A stretch of 64,000 nt of DNA from Petrolisthes cinctipes (lineage: Eukaryota > Arthropoda > Malacostraca > Decapoda > Porcellanidae), in the NCBI GenBank assembly GCA_033782935.1, contig JAWQEG010002488.1:12501-76500 (forward strand), given 5' to 3'. Under the pieces are notes generated by a model. That model had not been told where the DNA came from and did not search any database. It worked only from the letters and a program-made list of their open reading frames with translations. A program made the position numbers and the translations under genes. This document shows, in pieces, positions 32,281 through 44,039 of this stretch. How positions within the stretch are numbered: position 1 is the stretch's first letter; every line of letters starts with the position of its first letter.

Positions 32281-32960
32281 ATTTTGTTATTAGAGAGTTG
32301 TAGAGTTGAGTTGTAATAGAGACAAGAGACATAGAATTAACCTTAATGCATTTCTTCACTTATCTTTCCGCATTCATAAGTTTAATAGGTTGTATTTTGT
32401 TACAGAGATGTACAAGAGACTGAGGAACCTTCATTGTTTGTTGTCCACCGTGTTCTTCCTTCCATCAACAACAACAACAACAACAACATTACAAGCATCA
32501 CTATAGGAGCTCGGGTCTGCTCAGCCAGACACCTTGAGGAACTACAACTGTAAGTGTTTATGGAATTACATTTTTGTATTTCTTGTTGCTTGAAATAGTT
32601 TGGAGGAGTCAGTTGGTCCAGATTTACTACCAACAAAGTTCTGTACTATCAACAACAACCATACATACTTGTTTGTGATAAATTACAAGTTACATTAGGT
32701 TACATTCACTACCAACAAGCTATATGACCTCGCTGTTACAGCGCCTAATATCAATCAGTTACTACCAACAAAGTTTTGTCACTTTAATATAAACTTCACA
32801 TACAGTCTGTTACTATCAACAACCATACATACATACATACTTGTTGGTGATAAATTACAGTTTCACATTTGCCTCTGACTGTACAAATCACTTTCTATAA
32901 GACTCACTTATTATTATTAAAGCTCACATTATTATTATTTCTATATGGCTCTCTTAGTTT
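32281..32960. other. AT-rich region with small LINE D and MITE pieces
   Basis: 32504-32552 matches the extreme 3' end of LINE D (aggagctcgggtctgctcag ccagacaccttgagg). 32570-32640 is an M3 half. Otherwise unrecognised. Confidence 0.5.
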
Positions 32961-33201
32961 AAGGGAAAATTAATTTGTTGGTGAATTGGGAGGTCTGTGT
33001 ATTCCTCCAAATTATGCCAGGAAACAGGACCACATGAACAAAAATAATGGTGTTCTGTTGCTTCGAAAAATAGTTAGGAGGAATCAGTAGCCTTCCAATT
33101 TACCAACAATAGAATCTCCCCTTAAGGACCCTGTGATTGTGTATGAATATTAGAGGCTTCTGATTCCTCCTGACTATGCCATGAAACAACCTCCTTCCAT
33201 A

Positions 33202-33247
<46 letters not shown>

Positions 33248-33296
33248 GAGGCTTCTGATTCCTCCAAACTATGCCATGAAACAACCTCCTTCCATA

Positions 33297-33348
<52 letters not shown>

Positions 33349-33430
33349 GAGGCTTCTGATTCCTTCTTCCATATAGGTGTGTGTGTTTCGTGGCAATATT
33401 TGAAGGACTCATTTTCCTTCAATTTTTTTT
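32961..33430. repeat. M4 MITE and M5-derived TG array
   Basis: M4/M3 hybrid at 32972-33120 ending aatagaatctccccttaa. Then M5 units (ttctgattcctcctgactat ... ccatataggtg) with two long (TG)n at 33205-33245 and 33301-33346. Confidence 0.75.
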
Positions 33431-33739
33431 TTGTATGTATGTATGTAGCTTGGATTTAGAAACATACACTTTTCATATACTGTACTGGAGTTTCTTGATT
33501 CCTCCAAATGAACAAAAATAATGGTGTTCTGTTGCTTGGAAAAATAGTTTGGAGGAATCATTTGTTCCAGAATTATATTAGGAGCATCTTGATTCCTCCA
33601 AAGTATGCCAAGAAACAATAACAATAATAGTAATAATAATAACAATAAATATGATAATGGTGTTCTGTAGTTTGGAGGAATCATTTGCTCCAGAATTATA
33701 TTAGGAGTTTCTTGATTCCTCCAAAGTATGCCAGGAAAC

Positions 33740-33771
<32 letters not shown>

Positions 33772-33860
33772 TAAATATAATAATGGTGTTCTGTAGTTTG
33801 GAGGAATCATTTGCTCCAGATTTATTTATTTATTATTTATTTTCTATATCACCTTAACAG
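33431..33860. repeat. M3 MITE, three tandem partial copies
   Basis: ttgattcctccaaagtatgc and tagtttggaggaatcatttg alternate three times, the spacer being (AAT)n in the later copies. Confidence 0.75.
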
Positions 33861-34328
33861 TAATTAATTTGTTTACTTTACAGGTGTGTGGTGAGAGGAG
33901 AGGGAGAGAGAGGAGAAGAAGAGAATAACACAAGAGAGAAGAAGAAGAAGAGAACAACACAAGAGAGAGAGGAGGAGAACAACAACAACAACACAGGAGA
34001 AGAACAAACAAGAACAAGATCTCTAATATATTATAGTGTAAATAACAGGAAATAAATAAATACAAATATTATTAAATAGTATACTTTATTAAAAAAACCT
34101 CTATATATAATATAAACATAATTATCATCTCACCAGGTGAAAATGTCAGTTATTTCATACCTGTAAGGGTGTAGGGTTCAAATAAAAATTATTGATGTTA
34201 TTATAATACTGTGTGTGTGTGTGAGAGAGAGATATCACTCACACACACAGAGACAGACAAATATTATCATAACATCAGTGATAATTACATACCTAAAAGA
34301 GTAAAAATTATTGATGTTATAATACTGT

Positions 34329-34368
<40 letters not shown>

Positions 34369-34381
34369 TATCACTCACTCA
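33861..34381. other. purine-rich tract and AT-rich repeats
   Basis: 33890-34000 is almost pure purine on the plus strand. 34190-34370 has two diverged copies of attattgatgttataatact plus (TG)n and (GA)n. Confidence 0.5.
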
Positions 34382-34567
34382 CTCAGAACAGAGTGGAAGA
34401 GTATGTAAAGGAGAGAAACATGAGGGGCAGAGTAGGGCTTGAACAAGTAAGGAGGGAGTGTTGGAACAGGGAGAACTGGAGACACTTCTGCTGTGGCCAC
34501 CCCCTTGAGGGGAGTTCCCGGAGGGAACGAGGCGTCGGAGCTATAGATAGATAGATAGATAGACTCA
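34382..34567 (+). mobile_element. LINE family A, 5'-truncated 3' end
   Basis: Encodes the C-terminus NRVEEYVKERNMRGR ... RRECWNRENWRHFC, ends ggaacgaggcgtcggagcta followed by (TAGA)n. About 180 bp, otherwise intact. Confidence 0.85.
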
Positions 34568-34617
34568 CACACAGACAGACAAATATAATTTTATACCTGT
34601 AAGGGTTCAAATATAAC

Positions 34618-35011
34618 TTAAGGGGATAGTACAGTGTTGGTGGTAAATCTGGAGCAATTAATTCCTCCAAACTATTCCAAGCAACAACAGGACACCATGG
34701 TCATGTTGTTTCCTGACATACTTTGGAGGAATCAAGATGCTCTAATGTACCAAAAGTGTATTATCTCCTTAGTACCGATTCCAGTGTTTGTTTTGGTTTG
34801 CAAGCACCCTAACCAAAGAAACTGAACTGTGTAAATGACTCCTGAGTGAATTATTGGATGAATTTGATGATCACCATCAAACTAAGGTGGTAATGAAACT
34901 TCCTGACATATTTTGTGGGTATGAAGATTGAGTTTGTTGGATATAATTAAGACTGACAAGTGTTGTTGGGTGGGAAGCTAACAAACAAATACCACTGTGG
35001 AATCGACCCTT
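34618..35011. mobile_element. M3 and M1 hairpin MITEs adjacent
   Basis: M3 from ttaaggggatagtacagtgt to about 34770; M1 from ttagtaccgattccag to gtggaatcgaccctta at 35011. Confidence 0.75.
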
Positions 35012-35369
35012 AGTGTTATTATAATACTGTGTGTGTGTGTGTGTGTGTGACAAATACACACACACACACACACAGATGTATTATAACAACAACAACATAT
35101 TATGTGTGTGAAGAGAAACATCACACACACAGTAACTTCATAAAACACTCACAGTAACAAGTGATACTTGTATAGTTGTAGTAGTAGTTGTTGATGGAAG
35201 GATAAACACAGTGAATAATGAAGGTTGTTAAGTCTCTTGTACAACTGCACTCCACAAATCTGTAACAAAATACAACCTAATTAATTTATGCCTGGTACAT
35301 AATACAAATGAATTATTACTTTAGAATTACTGCAAGACATTATCAATACTTTGACAAACATGGAGCAGA
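35012..35369. other. TG/CA runs and AT-rich region
   Basis: Alternating (TG)n and (CA)n at 35030-35075 form a possible hairpin. Nothing coding recognised. Confidence 0.5.
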
Positions 35370-35645
35370 AGGAGTGCGAGAAATGGAAGGAAGGGAAGGG
35401 GAAGGTGAGGAAAGGGAAGGGAAAGAGGGAGGGAATGGAAGGGATGGGAAGGGAAGGAGGGAGGGAATGGAAGGGATGGGAAGGGAAGGAGGGAGGGAAT
35501 GGAAGGGATGGGAAGGGAAGGAGGGAGGGAATGGAAGGGACAAGGGGAGAGAAGAAAAGGAGGGAGAGGGAATGGAAGGGACAAGAAGAGGAGAGAAGGA
35601 AAGGAGGGAGAGGGAATGGAAGGGACAAGAAGAGAAGGGAAAGGA
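35370..35645. repeat. purine-only 32-bp minisatellite
   Basis: Units of ggaatggaagggatgggaag plus ggaaggagggag, later a variant with acaagaagagga. The plus strand is almost free of C and T for about 270 bases, so it reads open in several frames without being coding. Confidence 0.85.
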
Positions 35646-35771
35646 GGATTCTGCCCTCGCCACACCATTGAGAGTACCAGCCAACCAGTCAACCAGTCAG
35701 CTAGCCAGCCAGCCAGTCAGGTGTTATACGTATCAGACAATATCTCCACAATATACAACAATAACAACACT

Positions 35772-36229
35772 TCCTTAATGGGAGATTCACTTGTTGGTGA
35801 ATTGGTAGGAAACTGATTCCTCCAGAGTATACCATAAAACAGCACCATATAAACAAAAATAATAGTGTTCTGTTGATTGGAAAAATAGTTTGGAGGATTC
35901 AGTTGCTCCAGATTTATATTGGAGTGTCTTGATTCCTCCAAAGTATGCCAGAAAACAACAGGAATAGTTTGGAGGAATCATTTGCTCCAGAATTACATTG
36001 GAGTGTCTTGATTCCTCCAAAGTATGCCAGGAAACAGAACCAGAAGGGCAAAGATAATGGTGTTCTGTTGCTTGGAATAGTTTGGAGGATTCAGTTGGTC
36101 CAGATTTGGTGAATTGGTGGGAAACTGATTCCTCCGATAAAACTATACCATGAAACACATCCAGTATTAGTACCATTGAGGGAATCTGTTTCATGGCATA
36201 GTTTGGAGGAATGTTACTGTTATTATAAT

Positions 36230-36281
<52 letters not shown>

Positions 36282-36430
36282 ACAGAAAGAAATATCACAC
36301 ACACATACACAAAATTATATCATGAAACACATCCAGTATTAGTACCATTAAGGGAGTCTGTTTCATGGCATAGTTTGGAGGAATCACAAACCTTCCTTTT
36401 TACCAACAAAAAAATCTGTCCTTAACCAAT
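35772..36430. mobile_element. cluster of M3 and M4 MITE copies
   Basis: At least four copies of the gattcctcc(a/g)(a/g)agtata core and its complement, including a tandem M3 pair at 35920-36000. (TG)n at 36234-36280 followed by acacatacacaaaatt. Confidence 0.7.
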
Positions 36431-36507
36431 CCAAATTATTCATATAAATGAACGTGTCATATTCAAGAACATTGTTGGTTAATACGATGGTGTGGTACTG
36501 ATACCAT

Positions 36508-36745
36508 GGGTTGATTCCACAGTGGTATTTGTTTGTTAGCTTCCCAACCAACCACATTTGTAAGGCTTCATTATTATCCAAAAGCAGAATATCCACATTC
36601 ACAAAATCTATCCAACAGTTAGATAATGATGATCTCTGTATAGTTTAATCACCAAATTCATTAAATAATTCACCCAGAAGTCATTTACACGGCTAACATT
36701 CTTTCGTGTGTGCTTACAAACCACTACCAACCACTGTGGTACCAA
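36508..36745. mobile_element. M1 hairpin MITE
   Basis: gggttgattccacagtggta on the left, accaaccactgtggtaccaa on the right, interior complementary to other M1 copies (opposite orientation). Confidence 0.75.
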
Positions 36746-36852
36746 TACCATGACTCCATAGATCAGGGTTGGGTAATGTTTTGATGTTTGGGGCAGGATG
36801 TGATTATTACAATAAGGCTGTGGGACACAGCTCAAGTCAAATGCCCAATATG

Positions 36853-37002
<150 letters not shown>

Positions 37003-37468
37003 CCTTTCCAAAAACATACTACTGTGTAAGAATTAAGAAGTGCCTATCTAAATATTTGATTTGTGTAATTATTTCCTTACATAACAAAGATTAAATTAAT
37101 ATAAATAAACAAACTAAACAGTAATATGCTTGAAATGGCCCATCAGCACCTTGACTCCCATCAAACATAGAAATTCCTTCCTCAGAGAGACAACCACACT
37201 AAACACAAGTTACACAAGTTGAAAAAGAAAAGAAAAAAAAAGTAACTTAAATACAGTTAACAAGACATGTACTGTATATCGTAGTGTTGGCAATGTAATA
37301 AAAAGAACCATATTTCACCTTTAAAACATGATATAATTATAGAAAAAAAAAGACTGGAGATCATCAATACCTGTAATTCATTAGCAGTACAAGAGGCAGT
37401 CTAAAAAAAGATTGTTGTACTCCCCATGGAGCTCTGGTGATGTGAGGAGAACCCAGGCGTAGGTGTAA
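37003..37468. other. AT-rich region, nothing recognised
   Basis: No coding or repeat structure identified. Confidence 0.4.
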
Positions 37469-37580
37469 AAACCTAGTATGGTTATTACTGAGTGATATGG
37501 TAACAGTACATAACAGTAGTAACCTAGTAGTGTCATTACTGAGCCATACAGTAACAGTACATAACAGTAATAACCTAGTA
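37469..37580. repeat. 51-bp satellite, left segment (two units)
   Basis: Two diverged units of the satellite found at 38414-39215, ending aataacctagta directly at the border of the inserted element. Confidence 0.85.
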
Positions 37581-37724
37581 TAGTCTTTTTGAAATATACT
37601 GAGCGCTAAGGCGTTGGCCACTTCCGAGATTTACCTGACTGCTACGTTGCCAGATCTCGCCTGGACAATTATGGGATTAGATCCTCATTAAAAATGACAG
37701 CCAGCCCTCACTAACTTACCGCCT

Positions 37725-37768
<44 letters not shown>

Positions 37769-38411
37769 GCCTATATATCGCTTGCCGTTAACAAAAAAAC
37801 ATAAAACTAAATCTTTCCTTTTCTGTTGACACATTATGTTGTATTATAAATGCGACACTTTTCTGAGGATATAACATAATTTTTCGTTTGTTTCGACTTT
37901 TATTCCTCACCACCACTGCTCGTGATGGTGCAATGATAGGGCCTCTATTTGCTTTCTCTTCTAAATAGTACTTATTTACATTATAAATAAGTTCTCTCTT
38001 TCTCGACTATGTAAAACATGATAGAGAATAGCAGATGTGTGCTCCATGTTGAGTGGCAGCCAGAGAAAAAGTGACGGTAGTGACCTGAGTTGACAGGTGG
38101 AGCTTACATACTTATCTCTGAGTACACTCACCCTTGGTCTACTGGCAACGTCGGAAAAATATTCTGCCCAGTGTTGTGATACATATATATATTATCATTG
38201 TTAATATGAGAAGTAAATGATACTTTCATATATCTACATGGCTTTAGTAGTGAAGTAAATGTATACGTATTAATTTTGATTAATTTAGCATCAGTAAATA
38301 GCTGATATGAGAGAGTGAGTGAAGTGTATTGGTCTGATTTGGCAGCATTGCGGGAAGGAAAAACCTCCCAACAGCCAACGCCTCAGCGCTCAGTATATTT
38401 TGAAAAGACTA
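37581..38411. mobile_element. TIR element, copy 2 of 2 (831 bp)
   Basis: Same element as 3683-4501, with (CT)n at 37730-37764. It lies inside the 51-bp satellite: the array stops at cctagTA before it and resumes at TAgtgtcatt after it, which fixes both ends and the TA target exactly. The ends start TAGTCTTTTTGAAATATACT. No coding capacity seen. Confidence 0.9.
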
Positions 38412-39215
38412 TAGTGTCATTACTGAGCCATACAGTAACAGTACATAACAGTAGTAACCTAGTAGTGTCATTACTGAGCCATACAGTAACAGTACATAAC
38501 AGTAGTAACCTAGTAGTGTCATTACTGAGCCATACAGTAACAGTACATAACAGTAGTAACCTAGTAGTGTCATTACTGAGCCATACAGTAACAGTACATA
38601 ACAGTAGTAACCTAGTAGTGTCATTACTGAGCCATACAGTAACAGTACATAACAGTAGTAACCTAGTAGTGTCATTACTGAGCCATACAGTAACAGTACA
38701 TAACAGTAGTAACCTAGTAGTGTCATTACTGAGCCATACAGTAACAGTACATAACAGTAGTAACCTAGTAGTGTCATTACTGAGCCATACAGTAACAGTA
38801 CATAACAGTAGTAACCTAGTAGTGTCATTACTGAGCCATACAGTAACAGTACATAACAGTAGTAACCTACTAGTGTCATTACTGAGCCATACAGTAACAG
38901 TACATAACAGTAGTAACCTAGTAGTGTCATTACTGAGCCATACAGTAACAGTACATAACAGTAGTAACCTACTAGTGTCATTACTGAGCCATACAGTAAC
39001 AGTACATAACAGTAGTATCCTAGTAGTGTCATTACTGAGCCATACAGTAACAGTACATAACAGTAGTAACCTAGTAGTGTCATTACTGAGCCATACAGTA
39101 ACAGTACATAACAGTAGTATCCTAGTAGTGTCATTACTGAGCCATACAGTAACAGTACATAACAGTAGTAACCTAGTAGTGTCATTACTGAGCCATACAG
39201 TAACAGTAGTGTGTG
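38412..39215. repeat. 51-bp satellite, main array (about 16 units)
   Basis: The unit contains TCATTACTGAGCCATACAGT and aacagtacataacagtag plus taacctagta. 51 is a multiple of three and no stop occurs in one frame on either strand, so both strands show long repeat reading frames (17-residue unit VVSLLSHTVTVHNSSNL on plus). Units differ at only one or two sites (ctag/ctac, aacc/tcc). Confidence 0.95.
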
Positions 39216-39219
39216 TGGT

Positions 39220-39436
39220 TCAGTGTATGTGGTGGACCAGATTCCAATGTGTTGGACCAAACAATAATAGCAGCTCCACTCTTGTTGGTGAGATTACAAT
39301 ACAAATCCTGCTTTACATCATGGGTCACACAATAGACCTTGGAGGGCCAAAAGTTGTCTGTCCCTACCACCCTGCCATAGACAAACAACACAGTCATTGT
39401 ACCAGTACCAACACCATCAATGTTCTTGAATACCAC
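39220..39436 (-). other. candidate exon of an unknown gene
   Basis: Open on the minus strand, with a protein-like composition: KNIDGVGTGTMTVLFVYGRV, NFWPSKVYCVTHDVKQDLYC and AAIIVWSNTLES. No family is recognised and no clear splice borders or partner exons are visible; it abuts the satellite. It could be part of an unidentified transposon. Confidence 0.25.
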
Positions 39437-39989
39437 CCAGTGAATGAAGGAATAAATAAATGAATCACTTCTATGAATAACATAATGAATGAATAAAAAA
39501 TTACCAGGTATGAAAGTGTTGTTATGTGTGATGATGTCTTCATAACAATTATCATCATTATCTCACCATTGAGTAATAACTATAGTGATGTCAGCCAGTC
39601 AGTGATGAGGTGATAATGTGATGTATGTCTGTGATTATGTTTTCATAACAATTATCATCATTATCTCACCATTCAGTAATAACTGTAGTGATATGAATCA
39701 GACAGTGATGAGGTGCTAATGTGATGTATGTGTGTGTCTTGATAACAACTTTACAACACAACCTACAATACAACCAATGTAAATATAAGTGTTATATATT
39801 CAATTTCTATCAATACTTTTCTTTTGTTAATAATAAATTCTCAACACACTTTCACCTATTGTATTCTGTAAAGTTATATACTAACAATATAATGACATTT
39901 ATTCTTCCTATTATTTATGACACTTGAAAATAAATACTGAAGACAATACTGTTGTACAATTCCTCAAAAAAGTATTGGCACTCAGAAGA
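39437..39989. other. AT-rich region with a duplicated segment
   Basis: ttcataacaattatcatcat plus tatctcaccattnagtaata occurs twice (39538 and 39648, about 110 bp apart). Nothing coding. Confidence 0.5.
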
Positions 39990-41215
39990 TAGATAGTTTG
40001 TAAATGGTAAGTTGTGGATGACTGGTGTTGTTTGAGTAGTGTTGGTGAAACACTCAGAGGGTAAATAGTTTGTAAATGGTAAGTTGTGGATGACTGGTGT
40101 TGTTTGAGTAGTGTTAGTGAAACACTCAGAGGGTAAATAGTTAGTAAATGGTAAGTTGTGGATGACTGGTGTTGTTTCAGTAGTGTTGGTGAAACACTCA
40201 GAGGGTAAATAGTTTGTAAATGGTAAGTTGTGGATGACTGGTGTTGTTTGAGTAGTGTTGGTGAAACACTCAGAGGGTAAATAGTTTGTAAATGGTAAGT
40301 TGTGGATGACTGGTGTTGTTTGAGTAGTGTTGGTGAAACACTCAGAGGGTAAATAGTTTGTAAATGGTAAGTTGTGGATGACTGGTGTTGTTTGAGTAGT
40401 GTTGGTGAAACACTCAGAGGGTAAATAGTTTGTAAATGGTAAGTTGTGGATGACTGGTGTTGTTTGAGTAGTGTTGGTGAAACACTCAGAGGTTAAATAG
40501 TTTGTAAATAATAAGTTGTGGATGACTGGTGTTGTTTGAGTAGTGTTGGTGAAACACTCAGAGGGTAAATAGTTTGTAAATGGTAAGTTGTGGATGACTG
40601 GTGTTGTTTGAGTAGTGTTAGTGAAACACTCAGGGGGTAAATAGTTTGTAAATGGTAAGTTGTGGATGACTGGTGTTGTTTGAGTAGTGTTGGTGAAACA
40701 CTCAGAGGGTAAATAGTTTGTAAATGGTAAGTTGTGGATGACTGGTGTTGTTTGAGTAGTGTTGGTGAAACACTCAGAGGGTAAATAGTTTGTAAATGGT
40801 AAGTTGTGGATGACTGGTGTTGTTTCAGTAGTGTTGGTGAAACACTCAGAGGGTAAATAGTTTGTAAATGGTAAGTTGTGGATGACTGGTGTTGTTTGAG
40901 TAGTGTTGGTGAAACACTCAGAGGTTAAATAGTTTGTAAATAATAAGTTGTGGATGACTGGTGTTGTTTGAGTAGTGTTGGTGAAACACTCAGAGGGTAA
41001 ATAGTTTGTAAATGGTAAGTTGTGGATGACTGGTGTTGTTTGAGTAGTGTTAGTGAAACACTCAGGGGGTAAATAGTTTGTAAATGGTAAGTTGTGGATG
41101 ACTGGTGTTGTTTGAGTAGTGTTGGTGAAACACTCAGAGGGTAAATAGTTTGTAAATAATAAGTTGTGGATGACTGGTGGTGTTTGAGTAGTGTTGGTAC
41201 ACTGTGTGAGGTGAC
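39990..41215. repeat. 72-bp satellite, about 17 units with higher-order repeat
   Basis: The unit contains AGTTTGTAAATGGTAAGTTG, tggatgactggtgttgtttg and agtagtgttggtgaaacact. 72 nt is 24 codons and the minus strand is open through the array (unit FTNTTQTTPVIHNLPFTNYL plus PSEC), with no ATG-led unique N-terminus. Variant units (aataataag; gttagtgaaacactcaggg) recur 432 bp apart, showing duplication of a six-unit block. Confidence 0.95.
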
Positions 41216-41774
41216 TGAGATGGTCACAAGGAAACAAACCTCACTTTGTTATATTAACTACCATAATAATATATGTAAAGAAATGTTTGTGTGATTAAAT
41301 TAATTAGTTAAAATTAGGTGTAAGGGTATTTTGTATTAATTATTCATTAGAGATTACTTCTGTGTATTTAAAGTTATACTGAGATTGCTTCAATATGAAA
41401 AAGACTTTTGGTTGGTTTGAACCCGAAAGGCCTGGTACAAGGTGTAGTGTAGAGGAGTAACCTGCCGGCTTGGTTGTAACAGCAGGAGGAAGACACCCTT
41501 CCTTAACTAGAGACCCTGGTGTTAGATTAACATTTATAAGTATATTGTACGTTTGGTGCTGAGAGACACATAGTAAAGACACCCTTCCTTAACTAGAGAC
41601 CCTGGTGTTAGATTAACATTTATAAGTATATTGTACATTTGGTGAAGTTAGTGCTCAGAAACACATAGTAATGTCAAGAACCACACTGTATATAGTGTAA
41701 TATATTTGGTGGTGGAAAATTACAGTGTTTTGATCTTAACCCTGGTACGCCTGTTGTCACAACACCCTGACAAT
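41216..41774. other. unassigned region with a 76-bp direct duplication
   Basis: gacacccttccttaactaga ... gtatattgtac occurs at 41502 and 41578. Nothing coding recognised. Confidence 0.5.
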
Positions 41775-41895
41775 GATGATCACTGCATAGTTTACTCACC
41801 AAATTCATTAAATAATTCACTCATGAGTCATTTACACAGTTCAGTTTCTTTTGTTATGGTGCTTACAAACCAAAACAAACCACTGTGGAATCGAC
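41775..41895. repeat. half M1 MITE
   Basis: From tttactcaccaaattcatta to accactgtggaatcgac, one arm of M1. Confidence 0.7.
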
Positions 41896-42261
41896 CTAAG
41901 AACATATCATTGGTTACGATGACCGATGCTTGGGGTATGAAGCCCATACATTTTATATGGACGTTGTACCCCGGGCATCAATATGTTGTTGTGTATGACC
42001 TCAAGAAAAACATGGAAGCAGTGTGTTAGTGACCTGACAATGCTGGCCACAGATAATGACTAGGGTCAGTTGGAAAAGTATCCTTGATCAACAAACCATA
42101 ACATTACAACATACTGACATAAACAGTAAGTACTGTTGGCCACAAAAATTGCTACACACGCTGTTCTTTTCGAGGGTTTACAACATATAGAAAAAGCAAG
42201 ACTATCTAACTGCAATACAACGTCAACTTGTCACTCTAGTAGATGTGTTACTGGTGCTACT

Positions 42262-42512
42262 TGTACAGCCACAATCAAATATCCATCAACACTTTCCTTC
42301 CATCGTACAAATAAATAAGTATCATATCAAAATATAATCATACAACACCTTATGCCAACTCAACCCCCTCAATTATTACCAGGATTATTATTATTATTAT
42401 TGTTATTATGAGGTGCTGCAAAATCATACACGTGTTGTTCTTTATGACCAAGATATTTACTACGATGAAAGGAAAGTGTTGGTGGATACTTGATTGTGGC
42501 TGTACAACAGCA
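42262..42512. mobile_element. M2 hairpin MITE, best complete copy
   Basis: TACAGCCACAATCAAATATC at the left end and its complement, ending gattgtggctgta, at the right. The loop has (ATT)n. The ends begin TA-CAGC, so a Tc1/mariner-type TA target is possible. Confidence 0.8.
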
Positions 42513-43049
42513 TAAAGTAGTGACATCTTCTACCTAATAGTGAAGATGTTAACACTGTATGGGTAGTGAAGATATCAACACTTACTTTACTGGGGTCAAC
42601 TTAGGGTCCACATCTTCATTTCTATCTTCTACATCTTCCTAATCTCAAGACAATGATATCAATACCTTGTTCAGTCAGTGTCGCTTCAGCCGTACCATCT
42701 TGAAATTGTACAAGTGTGACTCATCACTCTCCAGGTCTGTAAGATTAAACAAGGTTATAATTATTTTAAAGTATGATGAGAGAATAAAGGTTTATGTAAC
42801 ACAATGGTTAGTATGTTTAATTTTTAAGCACCAAGAGGTTCAGGGCCGGTATTCACAAAACATCATAATAAAGAGTTTGGACTTGTTGGTATGTTTATAA
42901 TACTGACATCCATCATAGTGTTGCTGGTTCATTTTGAAACAGTGAATGGTTTTGATACTCTATTTGTATAAGCTGTTAGTTATCATTTTGAAGTAGTATC
43001 AGCAGGTCCTAGTCCTTTCCAGGAATAAACAATTATCAACAAATTATTA
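42513..43049. other. unassigned region
   Basis: No coding or strong repeat signal; short local duplication gtgaagatgttaacac/gtgaagatatcaacac near 42540-42575. Confidence 0.4.
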
Positions 43050-43392
43050 TGTTAAGGTGGTGTGGGTGTGGGGGGTTTGGGGGGTGCGGGAATAGTGGGA
43101 CAGGCTTGGGGTGGGTAGAAAGCCTGTCCCCTATTCCTGCACCCCCCTAAACCCCCCCCCAAACCTGTCCCTCTACTCCTGCACCCCCCAAAACCCCCCC
43201 AAGCCTGTCCCCTACTCCTGCACCCCCTTAAGGTGGTAATTCTTTTTTGTTACATTGGAGTGCCGTGATTCCTCCAAAGTATGCCAAGAAACAGGGCCAA
43301 GTTAACAAAAATAATGGTGTTCTGTTGTTGCTTGGAATAGTTTGGAGGATTCAGTTGCTCCAGATTTACCAACACAAAAGTTCTCCATTAAG
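43050..43392. repeat. G/C-rich palindrome and M3 MITE
   Basis: 43060-43228: ggggggtttggggggtgcgg with its C-rich complement repeated (cctgtcccctactcctgcac). 43228-43392: complete M3 hairpin. Confidence 0.75.
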
Positions 43393-43447
43393 AGTGGACT
43401 TTGCTTGTGTGAATATAGGTGTTTGTTGGTGTTTGTTTCCCAGGTGG

Positions 43448-43965
43448 TACAGGGATGTGTGTGTGTGTTTGGAGTGATGGTGTGTGTGTGTGTGTGTGTG
43501 TTTGGAATGACGGTGTGTGTGTGTTTAGAGTGACGGTGTGTGTGTGTGTGTGTGTTTGGAGTGACGGTGTGTGTGTGTGTGTGTGTTTGTTTGGAGTGAC
43601 GGTGTGTGTGTGTGTGTGTTTGGAGTGACGGTGTGTGTTTGTGTTTGGAGTGATGGTGTGTGTGTTTGGAGTGACTGTGTGTGTGTGTGTGTTTGGAGTG
43701 ACGGTGTGTGTGTGTGTGTGCGTTTGGAGTGACAGTGTGTGTGTGTGTTTGGAGTGACGGTGTGTGTGTGTGTGTGTTTGAAGTGACAGTGTGTGTGTGT
43801 GTGTGTTTGAAGTGACAGTGTGTGTGTGTGTTTGGAGTGACGGTGTGTGTGTGTGTTTGGAGTGACGGTGTGTGTGTGTGTGTTTGGAGTGACGGTGTGT
43901 GTGTGTTTGGAGTGACGGTGTGTGTGTGTGTTTGGAGTGACGGTGTGTGTGTGTGTGTGTGTGAT
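43448..43965. repeat. TG minisatellite, unit (TG)n TTTGGAGTGACGG
   Basis: About 20 units of TTTGGAGTGACGG separated by (TG)5-12, with g/a variants (gatgg, gacag, aagtg). The same unit forms the array at 51105-51552 on the other side of LINE C. Confidence 0.9.
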
Positions 43966-44039
43966 CACACAGGGTGATGAGATGTGTCTAGTGCAGTGTT
44001 ACTGTGGGTGGTAAGTACTGTACATGCTTTGCTTGACTT

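Noticed and set aside
35308..35778. Glu/Gly/Arg-rich reading frames near 35.3-35.8 kb
   Set aside because: Purine-only minisatellite, open by composition.
38412..39215. CRISPR array
   Set aside because: Repeats are head to tail with no variable spacers; eukaryotic satellite.
38315..39463. Long reading frames on both strands over the 51-bp satellite
   Set aside because: They exist only because the unit is 51 bp and lacks stops; there is no unique domain or plausible start.
39915..41237. A 440-codon repeat protein on the minus strand
   Set aside because: It is the 72-bp satellite read through; the first codon is TTG, and there are no flanking signals.
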